A stretch of DNA of 64,000 nucleotides, taken from contig JAFXZF010000010.1 in assembly GCA_017541365.1 (NCBI GenBank), positions 1 to 64,000 on the forward strand. The letters run 5' to 3'. The notes below the pieces were generated by a model, which was not told the DNA's origin, made no database searches, and worked only from the letters and a program-made list of their open reading frames with translations. A program made the translations under genes and the position numbers. Origin of the DNA: Prevotella sp. GTDB lineage: Bacteria > Bacteroidota > Bacteroidia > Bacteroidales > Bacteroidaceae. Within the stretch, counting starts at the first letter, position 1, and the number at the start of each line of letters is the position of its first letter. Below are positions 17,122 to 25,668 of the stretch, piece by piece.

Positions 17122-18156
17122 TTACTTCATTGTGACTTTCGAGTATGCAGGAGCATCAATTAAGCAAAAGTCCTTATCTTTTAGTTTGTAAGATGCTACA
17201 CAGCCAATCATAGCAGCATTGTCGGTGGTGTAGGAGAACTTAGGGATATATACCGTCCATCCAAAACGCTTTGCATAATCGTTAAAAGCATTGCGAAGCC
17301 CGTTGTTAGCACTCACTCCGCCAGCAACAGCTACGTGTTTTATACCTGTCTGTTTTACTGCGAGTTTTAGTTTCTTCATCAGTATATCGACGATGGTCCA
17401 CTCAAGACTGGCTGCGATATCTTCCTTATGATGCTCTACAAAGTCAGGATCATCCTCCACCCACTTCTGTAGGCTGTAAAGAAACGACGTCTTCAAACCG
17501 GAGAAACTGTAGTCGAGACCAGGGATATGTGGTTCGGAAAACTTATAAGCCTTTGGGTTGCCTTGACGAGCCAAACGGTCGATTATTGGTCCACCTGGAT
17601 ACCCCAATCCCATAACCTTAGAACATTTGTCGATTGCCTCACCAGCTGCGTCGTCGATGGTTTGTCCTAATATTTCCATATCATCGTAGGAGTTGACCTT
17701 GATAATTTGTGAGTTGCCGCCAGAAACGAGCAGACAAAGGAAAGGGAATGGTGGATGAGGATTTTCCTGTTCAGGTTCGTCGATGAAGTGAGCCATCACG
17801 TGTCCCTGAAGGTGATTGACATCTATAAGAGGAATGTTCAAAGCGCGAGCAAATCCTTTGGCAAAGTTGACACCCACAAGCAGAGAACCCATAAGACCTG
17901 GGCCACGAGTAAATGCGATAGCAGACAGTTGTTCCTTCTTAACTCCCGCCTGCTTAAGAGCCTGGTCAACTACAGGCAATACGTTTTGCTGGTGAGCACG
18001 TGAAGCGAGTTCGGGCACCACACCACCATAAGCTTCGTGCACCTTCTGTGAGGCTGTAACATTGCTCAACAACGTTGTGCCTTGCATCACAGCTGCGGAA
18101 GTATCGTCGCATGACGACTCAATTGCTAATATGTATGCTCTGTCTTTAATAATGAT
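17122..18156 (-). CDS. tsaD: tRNA threonylcarbamoyladenosine transferase TsaD, start codon unclear
   Basis: Transfers threonylcarbamoyl to A37 of ANN-decoding tRNAs together with TsaB/TsaE. Core motifs are intact: VPELASRAHQQN, the metal-binding HLQGHVMAHF, LVSGGNSQI and GGVSANNGL. The conserved N-terminus (LAIESSCDDTSAAV) is encoded upstream of the first usable start, GTG 18090, in the same open frame. Yet no ATG, GTG or TTG occurs in frame between the map stop (18247) and 18091. The listed 5' end is an ATC at 18156, chosen only because homologues begin near there; ATT at 18153 is equally possible. A degenerate repeat (18160-18246) stands just before it. Confidence 0.85.
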   Translation of the reverse strand: MIIKDRAYILAIESSCDDTSAAVMQGTTLLSNVTASQKVHEAYGGVVPELASRAHQQNVLPVVDQALKQAGVKKEQLSAIAFTRGPGLMGSLLVGVNFAKGFARALNIPLIDVNHLQGHVMAHFIDEPEQENPHPPFPFLCLLVSGGNSQIIKVNSYDDMEILGQTIDDAAGEAIDKCSKVMGLGYPGGPIIDRLARQGNPKAYKFSEPHIPGLDYSFSGLKTSFLYSLQKWVEDDPDFVEHHKEDIAASLEWTIVDILMKKLKLAVKQTGIKHVAVAGGVSANNGLRNAFNDYAKRFGWTVYIPKFSYTTDNAAMIGCVASYKLKDKDFCLIDAPAYSKVTMK

Positions 18157-18159
18157 AGT

Positions 18160-18246
18160 ACCTCTTGAACTCTTGAACTTTTGAAACCCTTGAACTTTGA
18201 AACTCTTGAACTTTTGAACTCTTGAACTTTTGAAATCCTTGAGCCT
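18160..18246. repeat. tandem repeat of ttgaactct-type words between map and tsaD
   Basis: Eight or nine degenerate copies of words such as cttgaactttt fill the whole space between map and tsaD. On the minus strand it is open in the tsaD frame but offers no normal start codon. Confidence 0.85.
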
Positions 18247-19113
18247 CTAATAAGTCAGCACTTCCACTCCGTGTTCAGTCATCAGTAGGGTATGCTCCCA
18301 CTGTGCGGAAGGTAGTTCATCTTCCGATATTACCTCCCAACCGTATGGGTCATCAGCATCAACAAATACTTTCCATGTACCCATGTTTATCATCGGTTCG
18401 ATGGTGAACACCATACCTGGTACGAGGAGCATTCCTTCACCACGATGGCCATAGTGGTTCACCTCAGGGTCCTCGTGAAACTTCAGTCCCACACCGTGAC
18501 CAGCAAGATCACGAACTATGCCGTAGTGATATTTCTTACAGTGCTTCTCTATGGCGTGACCTATATCGCCTACAAATCCGTAAGGCTTTGCAGCTTCCAT
18601 TCCTATCTCGAGGCACTCTTTTGCAACTCGCACCAGTTGTTCCTTCTCAGGGGTAGTCTTACCTCCAATAATGAACATACGCGAAGCATCAGCATAATAG
18701 CCATCTTTGATTGTTGTGAAATCTACATTGATGATGTCACCCACCTCGAGAACGTCTTCCTCTTTAGGAATTCCGTGACACACTACTTCATTGATTGAGG
18801 TACATACACTCTTTGGAAATCCCTCGTAGTTCAGACAAGCGGGGATGGCATCATGGTCTTTGCAGTACTGCATACATATGTCGTCAATCTCCTGAGTATT
18901 CATACCAGGATGAATGGCGGCAGCAACAGCATCAAGCACGCCAGTGTTTATAACACCAGCGCGCCTAATACCTTCTATCTGTTCTGGGGTTTTTATCAAA
19001 TCCCTCGTTGGCACGAGTTTACCCTTGTTCTCCCAATACATGATGGTACGATCCATCTCTGTGGGTTCCTGTCCGGACAGACAGTGCCAACGTCTCTTAC
19101 GTTTGCTAACCAA
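18247..19113 (-). CDS. map: methionine aminopeptidase, type I (up to 288 aa)
   Basis: Removes the initiator methionine. The five metal ligands are seen in NVDFTTIKDGYYADASR (two Asp), GHGVG (His), FTIEPM (Glu) and WEHT (Glu). The frame starts with TTG 19113 and gives a basic N-terminal extension (KRKRRWHCLSGQEPTEMD) before the catalytic domain; ATG 19056 is the alternative. I keep the longer form because the extension reads as protein-like rather than repeat-like, but the start is not certain. It ends with TAG directly next to the repeat preceding tsaD. Confidence 0.92.
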   Translation of the reverse strand: MVSKRKRRWHCLSGQEPTEMDRTIMYWENKGKLVPTRDLIKTPEQIEGIRRAGVINTGVLDAVAAAIHPGMNTQEIDDICMQYCKDHDAIPACLNYEGFPKSVCTSINEVVCHGIPKEEDVLEVGDIINVDFTTIKDGYYADASRMFIIGGKTTPEKEQLVRVAKECLEIGMEAAKPYGFVGDIGHAIEKHCKKYHYGIVRDLAGHGVGLKFHEDPEVNHYGHRGEGMLLVPGMVFTIEPMINMGTWKVFVDADDPYGWEVISEDELPSAQWEHTLLMTEHGVEVLTY

Positions 19114-19142
19114 CGTTATCTAAGGGTTAAGGATTTTTCTTA

Positions 19143-20423
19143 TTACCAAGCGAAGAGAGGATAGTTCTTCATCTCAGCATTTACCTCACCGCGTACCTTA
19201 GCTATAACAGCCTCGTTCTCTGGGTCGTTGAGTACTTCCTCTATCCAAGCAGCAATCTTCACCATGAGGTCTTCCTTAGCACCACGTGTGGTGATAGCTG
19301 GTGTGCCCAGGCGGAAGCCTGATGTCTGAAATGCTGAACGAGTGTCGAATGGTACCATATTCTTGTTGATGGTGATATCAGCTGCAACAAGAGCATTCTC
19401 AGCCACCTTACCTGTGAGGTCAGGATACTTAGAGCGCAGGTCAACGAGCATAGAGTGGTTGTCAGTACCACCTGAAACGATGCCGAAGCCACGCTTGATG
19501 AGTTCGTCGGCAAGTACAGCAGCATTCTTCTTTACCTGAAGGGCATACTCCTTAAACTCAGGCTTGAGAGCCTCGCCGAAGGCTACAGCCTTAGCAGCTA
19601 TGACGTGCTCCAGAGGACCACCCTGCTGACCTGGGAATACGGCAGAGTTGATGAGCTGTGACATCTTCTTCACAACACCCTTTGGAGTCTTGTACCCCCA
19701 TGGGTTGTCGAAGTCCTTACCGAGAAGGATAAGACCACCACGAGGACCACGAAGTGTCTTGTGGGTAGTGGTAGTTACAATGTGAGCATACTTAACAGGA
19801 TTCTCAAGCAGACCAGCTGCGATAAGACCTGCTGGGTGAGCCATATCAATCATCAGAAGAGCACCTACCTCATCAGCTATTTTGCGCATGCGAGCATAGT
19901 CCCACTCACGAGAGTAAGCCGAGCCACCACCAATGATAAGTTTTGGCTTATTCTCCTTAGCAAGACGCTCCATGTCGTCATAGTCCACACGACCTGTCTC
20001 CTTGCTGAGGTTATAGCCAACAGGACGATAGAGAATACCTGAGGTGTTGACGAGTGAACCGTGAGAGAGGTGGCCACCGTGGTCGAGGTTAAGACCCATA
20101 AAGCAGTCACTTGGCTTCAGTACGGCAAGCAAGACTGCTGCATTAGCCTGTGCTCCAGAGTGAGGCTGTACGTTAGCATATTCAGCACCGAAGAGTTGAC
20201 AAGCACGGTCTATAGCGAGCTGTTCTATTTGGTCAACTACCTGACAGCCACCATAGTAGCGGTGACCAGGGTAACCCTCTGCATACTTGTTTGTACAATA
20301 AGAACCCATAGCTTCCATTACTTGTTCACTTACGAAGTTCTCGGATGCGATGAGTTCAATACCTTTCAGCTGACGCTGATGTTCTGATTCGATGAGGTCG
20401 AAAATCTTCTGATCTCTTTCCAT
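19143..20423 (-). CDS. glyA: serine hydroxymethyltransferase (GlyA), 426 aa
   Basis: PLP enzyme that interconverts serine and glycine with tetrahydrofolate, supplying one-carbon units. The cofactor lysine is in [20 protein letters not shown] and the C-terminal [11 protein letters not shown] folate/substrate segments are present. Length is normal. It is the first gene of the minus-strand series glyA-map-tsaD-pncC; 29 bases separate it from map. It complements serC/serA at 6-8 kb in serine metabolism. Confidence 0.97.
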   Translation of the reverse strand: MERDQKIFDLIESEHQRQLKGIELIASENFVSEQVMEAMGSYCTNKYAEGYPGHRYYGGCQVVDQIEQLAIDRACQLFGAEYANVQPHSGAQANAAVLLAVLKPSDCFMGLNLDHGGHLSHGSLVNTSGILYRPVGYNLSKETGRVDYDDMERLAKENKPKLIIGGGSAYSREWDYARMRKIADEVGALLMIDMAHPAGLIAAGLLENPVKYAHIVTTTTHKTLRGPRGGLILLGKDFDNPWGYKTPKGVVKKMSQLINSAVFPGQQGGPLEHVIAAKAVAFGEALKPEFKEYALQVKKNAAVLADELIKRGFGIVSGGTDNHSMLVDLRSKYPDLTGKVAENALVAADITINKNMVPFDTRSAFQTSGFRLGTPAITTRGAKEDLMVKIAAWIEEVLNDPENEAVIAKVRGEVNAEMKNYPLFAW

Positions 20424-20464
20424 TGTTAGTTATTTGTTGTTGTTTAGTGATTATTAAATTTGAA

Positions 20465-20495
20465 TAAGCCCCCAGCATATGTTGGAGGCTTTATT
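20465..20495. terminator. hairpin between the sorting-domain protein and glyA
   Basis: AAGCCCCCAGCATATGTTGGAGGCTT folds into a near-perfect stem. It can end the minus-strand transcript from 20839; the T-tract is weak. Confidence 0.5.
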
Positions 20496-20527
20496 GCAGT
20501 TAACGGTTCATAGAGGGGTAGTGTCCG

Positions 20528-20839
20528 TTAAAGTTGTATCTTCTTGGTGTAGTTACCTATCTTGATAGGATAGATGCCTTTAGGAAGCGTGCTCAAGTCT
20601 ATGCGCTTCTCGTAGGAATCCACATGTATTGCTATCAGCTGTACGCCCAGAAGGTTATAGACATAAACGGTCTTGCCAACAGCACCTGAAACGATGAGCG
20701 CCGAACCAGACTGTCTTACTGATGGCTGCTGTGTCTCTATGTCGCTCAACTCTATGCGAGCGTTTGCTTCACTTATCAATGAAGGCGCAAAACTTAGCGT
20801 TGATGCTATAAGAAGTGAGTAAAGTATATTCTTTGTCAT
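20528..20839 (-). CDS. small exported protein consisting mainly of a T9SS-like C-terminal domain (103 aa)
   Basis: A signal peptide (residues 1-27, ending ANA) is followed by a short linker and about 60 residues resembling the type A sorting domain of the type IX secretion system (VYVYNLLGVQLIAI, then STLPKGIYPIKIGNYTKKIQL). There is no passenger domain. A TAACTTTG element lies upstream on the minus strand (20874-20881). It could be a remnant of a larger secreted protein or a genuine small protein that uses or occupies the sorting machinery. Confidence 0.7.
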   Translation of the reverse strand: MTKNILYSLLIASTLSFAPSLISEANARIELSDIETQQPSVRQSGSALIVSGAVGKTVYVYNLLGVQLIAIHVDSYEKRIDLSTLPKGIYPIKIGNYTKKIQL

Positions 20840-20930
20840 AGGCGTTTGTTACTATAATGTATATTATCCTCTGCAAAGTTACTGAAAAAATATGTTTTAT
20901 TGTGAGGATATAGAGGTTTTTGGCTTAAAG

Positions 20931-21710
20931 TTAAGAATTATTAACATTGTTAATACGTCTAAACTCCGCACATATTATTGCAGTAGCAATAGAAACGTTC
21001 AAACTTTCGGCTGTTTTCCTGTCAGCGGGGTAGGGAGGTATCAGTAATTTGTGAGTTACGAGTTTTCTTACTTCGTCAGTGATACCGTTACCCTCATTAC
21101 CCATCACTATGACTCCGTTGGTGGAGAGGGTTTCGTGATAGACATCTGTCCCATCGAGCATGGTGCCATAAACTGGTGTGCCTTGGGGTAAAGACTTTAA
21201 AAAAGCGGGAATGTCTGTATAGTGCACCTTGACTCTCGCTATGCTACCCATAGTTGCCTGCACCACTTTTGGTGCAAATGCGTCTGCTGTTTGATGGCTG
21301 CATATTATATTCTTGATGCCAAACCAGTCAGCCGTCCTGATGATGGTTCCTAAGTTGCCAGGATCTTGCACTCCATCAAGGCAAAGTACAATCTCTTTTT
21401 CGGCTACAGAACCAAGAAAATCGTGTTGTTCCTGTGGTAGTTTGAATACACCTATAACCTGTTGAGGATGAAGCAGAAGACTTGCTTTCTTTAAATCTTC
21501 AGCCGAAGCCTGTATAATCTCCGTTATAGAGGGTAGGGGTATGGGCGATTTCCACTCCTCGGTATGCACTATGAGGAGAGGCTCGAATCCCTCTAAAAGA
21601 AGATCGCCGACAGTCTTGTGTCCCTCAGCGATGAAGGCGTTTTCCTGTCGGCGATTTTTCTTCTGTTCCAGCGAGTGGATAAATTTTATCTTATTCTTGC
21701 TGATGTTCAA
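20931..21710 (-). CDS. TrmH/SpoU-family RNA 2'-O-methyltransferase (259 aa)
   Basis: An SPOUT methyltransferase that modifies a ribose in rRNA or tRNA with S-adenosylmethionine. Seen: an N-terminal substrate-binding domain (NAFIAEGHKTVGDLL), then LDGVQDPGNLGTIIRTADWFG, VIMGNEGNGI and the knot-forming IPPYPADRKTAESLNVSIATAI. The frame has no ATG start; TTG 21710 lies in the junction repeat (aattcctaattcct), and an ATC two codons later stands where homologues place their methionine. It follows the serine palmitoyltransferase gene by 21 bases. Confidence 0.88.
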   Translation of the reverse strand: MNISKNKIKFIHSLEQKKNRRQENAFIAEGHKTVGDLLLEGFEPLLIVHTEEWKSPIPLPSITEIIQASAEDLKKASLLLHPQQVIGVFKLPQEQHDFLGSVAEKEIVLCLDGVQDPGNLGTIIRTADWFGIKNIICSHQTADAFAPKVVQATMGSIARVKVHYTDIPAFLKSLPQGTPVYGTMLDGTDVYHETLSTNGVIVMGNEGNGITDEVRKLVTHKLLIPPYPADRKTAESLNVSIATAIICAEFRRINNVNNS

Positions 21711-21734
21711 TTCCTAATTCCTAATTCCTAATTA
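21709..21734. repeat. 8-bp tandem repeat (aattccta)n
   Basis: Three to four copies of aattccta at the junction of the methyltransferase and serine palmitoyltransferase genes. It supplies the TTG that opens the methyltransferase frame. Confidence 0.75.
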
Positions 21735-22919
21735 CTTCAACACTCCAAGCTCTGTGAATATGCCCTTGAGTATTTCTACTGAGCGATCTACTTGCTCCTT
21801 GGTGTGTGTAGCCATCAGGGCGTAGCGAACCAGTGTATCTGTTGGTGCGCAAGCTGGTGGCACTACAGGGTTGATGAATACGCCGCGATCAAACGCCATA
21901 GCGGTGATGAGGAATGTCTTGTCAACATCGCGTACATAAAGAGGAATGATAGGTGACTCTGTGTCGCCAATCTCGAAGCCCTCTTCCTTGAAGCGCTTGA
22001 GAGCGTAGTTGGTTACCTCCCAAAGCTTCTCTATAATCTCTGGCTCAGCCTTGAGTATGTCAAGAGCTTTCTGTGCTGCTGCTGTTGAAGCTGGAGTGTT
22101 TGATGCTGAGAAGATATATGTGCGGGCATTGTGGCGCAGGAAGTTTATAGTGTCCCAATCACCAGCGATGAAGCCACCGATAGAAGCGAGTGACTTAGAG
22201 AAAGTACCCATGATAAGGTCAACCTCATCGGTCAGTCCGAAGTGGTCACAAACACCACGACCGTTTCTTCCGAACACACCCAGACCGTGAGCCTCGTCAA
22301 CCATTATAGAGCAGTTGTACTTATGCTTCAGTTCTACTATCTTTGGCAAGTTGGCAAGGTCGCCCTCCATTGAGAATACTCCGTCAACTACTATGAGTTT
22401 AATAGCCTCCTTGGGCAGTTTGCTGAGTATATTCTCGAGATCCTCCATATCGTTGTGCTTATACTTCAGCTGCTTAGCAAAGCTAAGACGGCGTCCGTCA
22501 ACGATGCTGGCATGGTCACGATCGTCACAGATGATATAGTCCTCGCGGCCGCATACCATAGCTACTACGCCAGAGTTTACTGAGAAACCGGTAGAGAAGC
22601 ACAGAGCCTCGTCCTTGCCTACGAACTCAGCGAGGTCTTTCTCCAGTTTTACGTGGATGTCGAGAGTACCGTTAAGGAAGCGGCTTCCTGCACATCCCGT
22701 GCCGTACTGGTCGATAGCGGCCTTTGCTGCCTCGCATATACGATTGTCGCCCACAAGTCCAGTGTAAGCGTTTGAACCAAACATGAGGACCTTGTGTCCG
22801 CCCATTTCTACCTCAGTGCCCTGTTTGCTCGTTATTTCACGGAAATAGGGATAAACACCTGCCTCCATGAATTTTTGTGGCAAGCGATAGCTTTTAAATT
22901 TTTCTGATAACTGTCCCAT
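21732..22919 (-). CDS. spt: serine palmitoyltransferase (SPT), 395 aa
   Basis: Condenses serine with a fatty acyl-CoA to 3-ketodihydrosphingosine, the first step of bacterial sphingolipid synthesis. It belongs to the alpha-oxoamine synthase family (GSNAYTGL, GSRFLNGT, VDEAHGLGVFGRNGRG, and the PLP lysine in MGTFSKSLASIGG). Length and opening (MGQLSEKFKSYRLPQKFMEAGVYPYFREI) fit Bacteroides SPT better than KBL or BioF. An in-frame extension to 23237 crosses the divergent gene and is rejected. The divergent neighbour is a lipid kinase. Confidence 0.88.
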   Translation of the reverse strand: MGQLSEKFKSYRLPQKFMEAGVYPYFREITSKQGTEVEMGGHKVLMFGSNAYTGLVGDNRICEAAKAAIDQYGTGCAGSRFLNGTLDIHVKLEKDLAEFVGKDEALCFSTGFSVNSGVVAMVCGREDYIICDDRDHASIVDGRRLSFAKQLKYKHNDMEDLENILSKLPKEAIKLIVVDGVFSMEGDLANLPKIVELKHKYNCSIMVDEAHGLGVFGRNGRGVCDHFGLTDEVDLIMGTFSKSLASIGGFIAGDWDTINFLRHNARTYIFSASNTPASTAAAQKALDILKAEPEIIEKLWEVTNYALKRFKEEGFEIGDTESPIIPLYVRDVDKTFLITAMAFDRGVFINPVVPPACAPTDTLVRYALMATHTKEQVDRSVEILKGIFTELGVLK

Positions 22920-23160
22920 TACGTTTTTATAATGACTTTTATTTCTTTGCGCTTTGTTTTTGTATGAATGTAATGTGTTACGTGGCGGATTTCGCCTAAT
23001 CAGATGCAAAATTACACAAAATATTTCAAATTGAGCATTTTTTGGTGAATAAAATGTGGTATATTGTGAAAATATATTAACAATATATCCCAAATTACGG
23101 AAAAATTTGTACCTTTGTGTGGTTATTTGTTTATTATCTCGGTAGTAGTAAACATAAGTC

Positions 23161-24195
23161 ATGACGAAAAGAAGGATAGTTTTCATAATAAATCCTATTT
23201 CAGGAACTGGCAACAAGGACGTTCTCCCTTCACTCATAGAGCGTCATATAGACAAGGATATTTTTGACACAGCGATGCGGTTTACCGAGTACGCTGGTCA
23301 TGCATATGAAATAGCCACCCAATGCAAGGACGAGGGTATTGACATCGTCGTGGCAGTAGGAGGCGACGGCACCGTCAATGAGGTAGCACGAGGTGTTATC
23401 GACAGTTCTACAGCACTGGGCATCATACCCTGTGGTTCAGGTAACGGATTGGCTCGTCACCTTATGTTGCCTATGAATGTTAAGGGTGCCATAGAGGTCA
23501 TCAACGTTGGTTTGATTCATGAGCTCGACTATGGTGTCATCAATGACCATCCGTTTTTCTGCACTTGCGGTATGGGATTCGATGCTTTCATCTCCAAGAA
23601 GTTTGCTGATGCTGGCAAACGCGGCATGCTTACCTATCTGGAGAATGTGCTTCGTGAGGGACTTACGTACGAGCCTGACACATACGAGCTCACCATCGAT
23701 GGCAACGAAACCGAGCCATACAAGGCTTTCCTGCTTAGTGTGGCTAATGCTTCTCAATATGGCAACGACGCCTATATAGCACCTCAGGCGAGTATGTCTG
23801 ATGGACTGCTCGACGTGGTGATAATGGAGCCCTTCGACATACTGGAGGCTCCGCAGGTGGGTATCGAGTTGATGAATAAGACTCTCGACAAATCCTCACG
23901 CATCAAGTGCTTCAAGGCGAAGGATATAATGATTCGCAGGAGCAAACCTGGGGTGATACACTATGATGGCGATCCCGTAGAGGAGGGTACAGAACTCCAT
24001 GTGGCTATCCACAACAAGGGCATACGAGTAGTGGTGAACCCCTTGGCTGACAAGAAGCGCAGAAAGCCTAACATGATGCAGTCGGCATTCAGCGAACTGT
24101 TCAATGACTTAAACGTGGTGCGTGAGGAAGTTGTCACAAACCCTGTAAAGCGTGTAAAGGCTATAAACAACTATATTCAGAACAAACTGTCGTAA
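23161..24195 (+). CDS. diacylglycerol/sphingoid-base kinase-like protein (344 aa)
   Basis: The DAGK catalytic domain is clear: NPISGTGNK near the N-terminus, VVAVGGDGTVNEVARG, and GIIPCGSGNGLARHL. The family phosphorylates diacylglycerol or long-chain bases with ATP. Placement back-to-back with serine palmitoyltransferase suggests a role in sphingolipid metabolism; that is inference. A TACCTTTG element at 23110-23117 is the likely -7 promoter part, but I see no TTTG at the right spacing. The stop overlaps the next gene's ATG (TAATG). Confidence 0.9.
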   Translation: MTKRRIVFIINPISGTGNKDVLPSLIERHIDKDIFDTAMRFTEYAGHAYEIATQCKDEGIDIVVAVGGDGTVNEVARGVIDSSTALGIIPCGSGNGLARHLMLPMNVKGAIEVINVGLIHELDYGVINDHPFFCTCGMGFDAFISKKFADAGKRGMLTYLENVLREGLTYEPDTYELTIDGNETEPYKAFLLSVANASQYGNDAYIAPQASMSDGLLDVVIMEPFDILEAPQVGIELMNKTLDKSSRIKCFKAKDIMIRRSKPGVIHYDGDPVEEGTELHVAIHNKGIRVVVNPLADKKRRKPNMMQSAFSELFNDLNVVREEVVTNPVKRVKAINNYIQNKLS

Positions 24196-24794
24196 TGCGA
24201 GATACCTACCTAACAGTAGCTGATGTGGCTGAGGGCTATTACACAGAGAAGCGGAGCAAGTTCTATGCCTTTGTGCATCATGTGGAGTCAGCAGAGGAGG
24301 TGCGCACCTTGCAGCAGCAGTATAAGAAAAAATACTACGATGCCCGTCATGTATGCTATGCATACCGTCTTGGTGCAGAAGGCGAAACCTTTCGAGCTAA
24401 TGATGACGGTGAGCCCAGTAGCACGGCAGGCAAACCTATACTGGGCGCCTTGATGAGTGCTGATATAACAAATGCCGTGATTTTTGTCATACGCTATTAT
24501 GGTGGAGTGAACCTCGGAACTGGAGGACTTATAGTAGCTTACCGCGAGGCATCACAGTCAGCAATAGAGAATGCTCGCACGGCAAACCTCATAGAGGAGC
24601 GACAGGTTGAGGAGCAAATAACTTATACATTCTCCTATCCGCAGATAAATGCGGTGATGAAGATAGTAAAGGATATGGAGCCTCGCATCATAGCACAGGA
24701 TTTCCAAACAACCTGTTCCATCACACTGTCCATAAGGCGTTCGCTGATGCCACAGCTGAAGGCGAGGCTTGAGACGATTTCTTTTTTGCAATAA
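24195..24794 (+). CDS. YigZ/IMPACT-family protein (199 aa)
   Basis: The N-terminal UPF0029 (IMPACT) domain has EKRSKFYAFVHHVES, HVCYAYRLG, NDDGEPSSTAGKPIL and VIRYYGGVNLGTGGL. A C-terminal ferredoxin-like domain follows. The yeast and mammalian relatives regulate Gcn2, and the bacterial role is unsettled. The ATG overlaps the kinase stop by one base, so the two are translationally coupled. Confidence 0.92.
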   Translation: MRDTYLTVADVAEGYYTEKRSKFYAFVHHVESAEEVRTLQQQYKKKYYDARHVCYAYRLGAEGETFRANDDGEPSSTAGKPILGALMSADITNAVIFVIRYYGGVNLGTGGLIVAYREASQSAIENARTANLIEERQVEEQITYTFSYPQINAVMKIVKDMEPRIIAQDFQTTCSITLSIRRSLMPQLKARLETISFLQ

Positions 24795-24855
24795 AAGAAT
24801 ATTAAAACAAGATAAAGACTAACTAACTATTAATTAAATTAACATCAAAAAAACA

Positions 24856-25668
24856 TTGAAGAATTTTTTTATCATACTAACGTTCACAATATTTTCTGTG
24901 ATAATATTTGTTGCATGTGGTAATGGAAGGGCTGATGTTCCTGAGGGTTCTCAGGAGCTTAGCATAGGTGACAACGATATCATGATGGTTCGCATCGAGC
25001 CTGGACGTTTTACTATGGGAGGTACAGCAGAGCAGAAGGACTGCGATTTCTACTCAGAGAAGCCCGAGCATCCTGTTGTCATCACCAAGCCTTTCTTTAT
25101 CTCGCAAACAGAGGTGACTCAGGAATTGTGGGAGCACGTAATGGGTTCCAACCCTTCGCTTTATAAGGCTCATGACGACTCAGAGCGCAATCTGCCTGTT
25201 GTCAATGTTTCGTGGTACGACTGTAAGAAGTTTATTGCCAAACTCAACGAAATGACAGGCAAGAAGTTCCGTTTGCCCACCGAGGCAGAGTGGGAGTATG
25301 TAGCACGTGGTGCTGGCAAGGGGTTCTCTTTGCCCTATGCTGGTTCTAAATATGTGGATCGTGTGGCATGTATGGCTACCAATAGTGATGGACGTCCACA
25401 TCCAGTAGCACAATATGGTCCTAATGAGATTGGCGTGTACGATATGAGCGGCAACGTGTGGGAATGGGTAGAGGATAATTTTCAACAATACAAGCCTGGC
25501 GAGGCGAAAGATCCCATCATACAAGTCAACGATACACTTACTCACAGTGTTCGTGGAGGCTCTTTCACGGATAGGCAGGTTAAGTGTCGCACCTCTTCAC
25601 GTGACAGTAATTGGCCTGACTATCGCCAGACCAATTTGGGCTTTAGACTTGCTATGGATGGGGAGTAA
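24856..25668 (+). CDS. lipoprotein with formylglycine-generating-enzyme-like (SUMF1) domain (270 aa)
   Basis: A hydrophobic N-terminus with a lipobox-like VACG (Cys about 21) is followed by the FGE-sulfatase fold: GRFTMGG, ISQTEVTQELWEHVMGSNPS, RLPTEAEWEYVARG, YDMSGNVWEWVEDN, RGGSFTDR and LGFRLAM. In Bacteroidetes such lipoproteins are often structural (GldK/GldJ-like) rather than sulfatase activators. The frame opens with TTG 24856. Four codons upstream an in-frame ATC would give a KKTLKNFF start, the usual look of a lipoprotein signal; no ATG exists. Confidence 0.85.
   Translation: MKNFFIILTFTIFSVIIFVACGNGRADVPEGSQELSIGDNDIMMVRIEPGRFTMGGTAEQKDCDFYSEKPEHPVVITKPFFISQTEVTQELWEHVMGSNPSLYKAHDDSERNLPVVNVSWYDCKKFIAKLNEMTGKKFRLPTEAEWEYVARGAGKGFSLPYAGSKYVDRVACMATNSDGRPHPVAQYGPNEIGVYDMSGNVWEWVEDNFQQYKPGEAKDPIIQVNDTLTHSVRGGSFTDRQVKCRTSSRDSNWPDYRQTNLGFRLAMDGE

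Noticed and set aside
22920..23237. N-terminal extension of serine palmitoyltransferase
   Set aside because: The extra 106 codons cross the divergent promoter region and the lipid kinase start; ATG 22919 matches the family.
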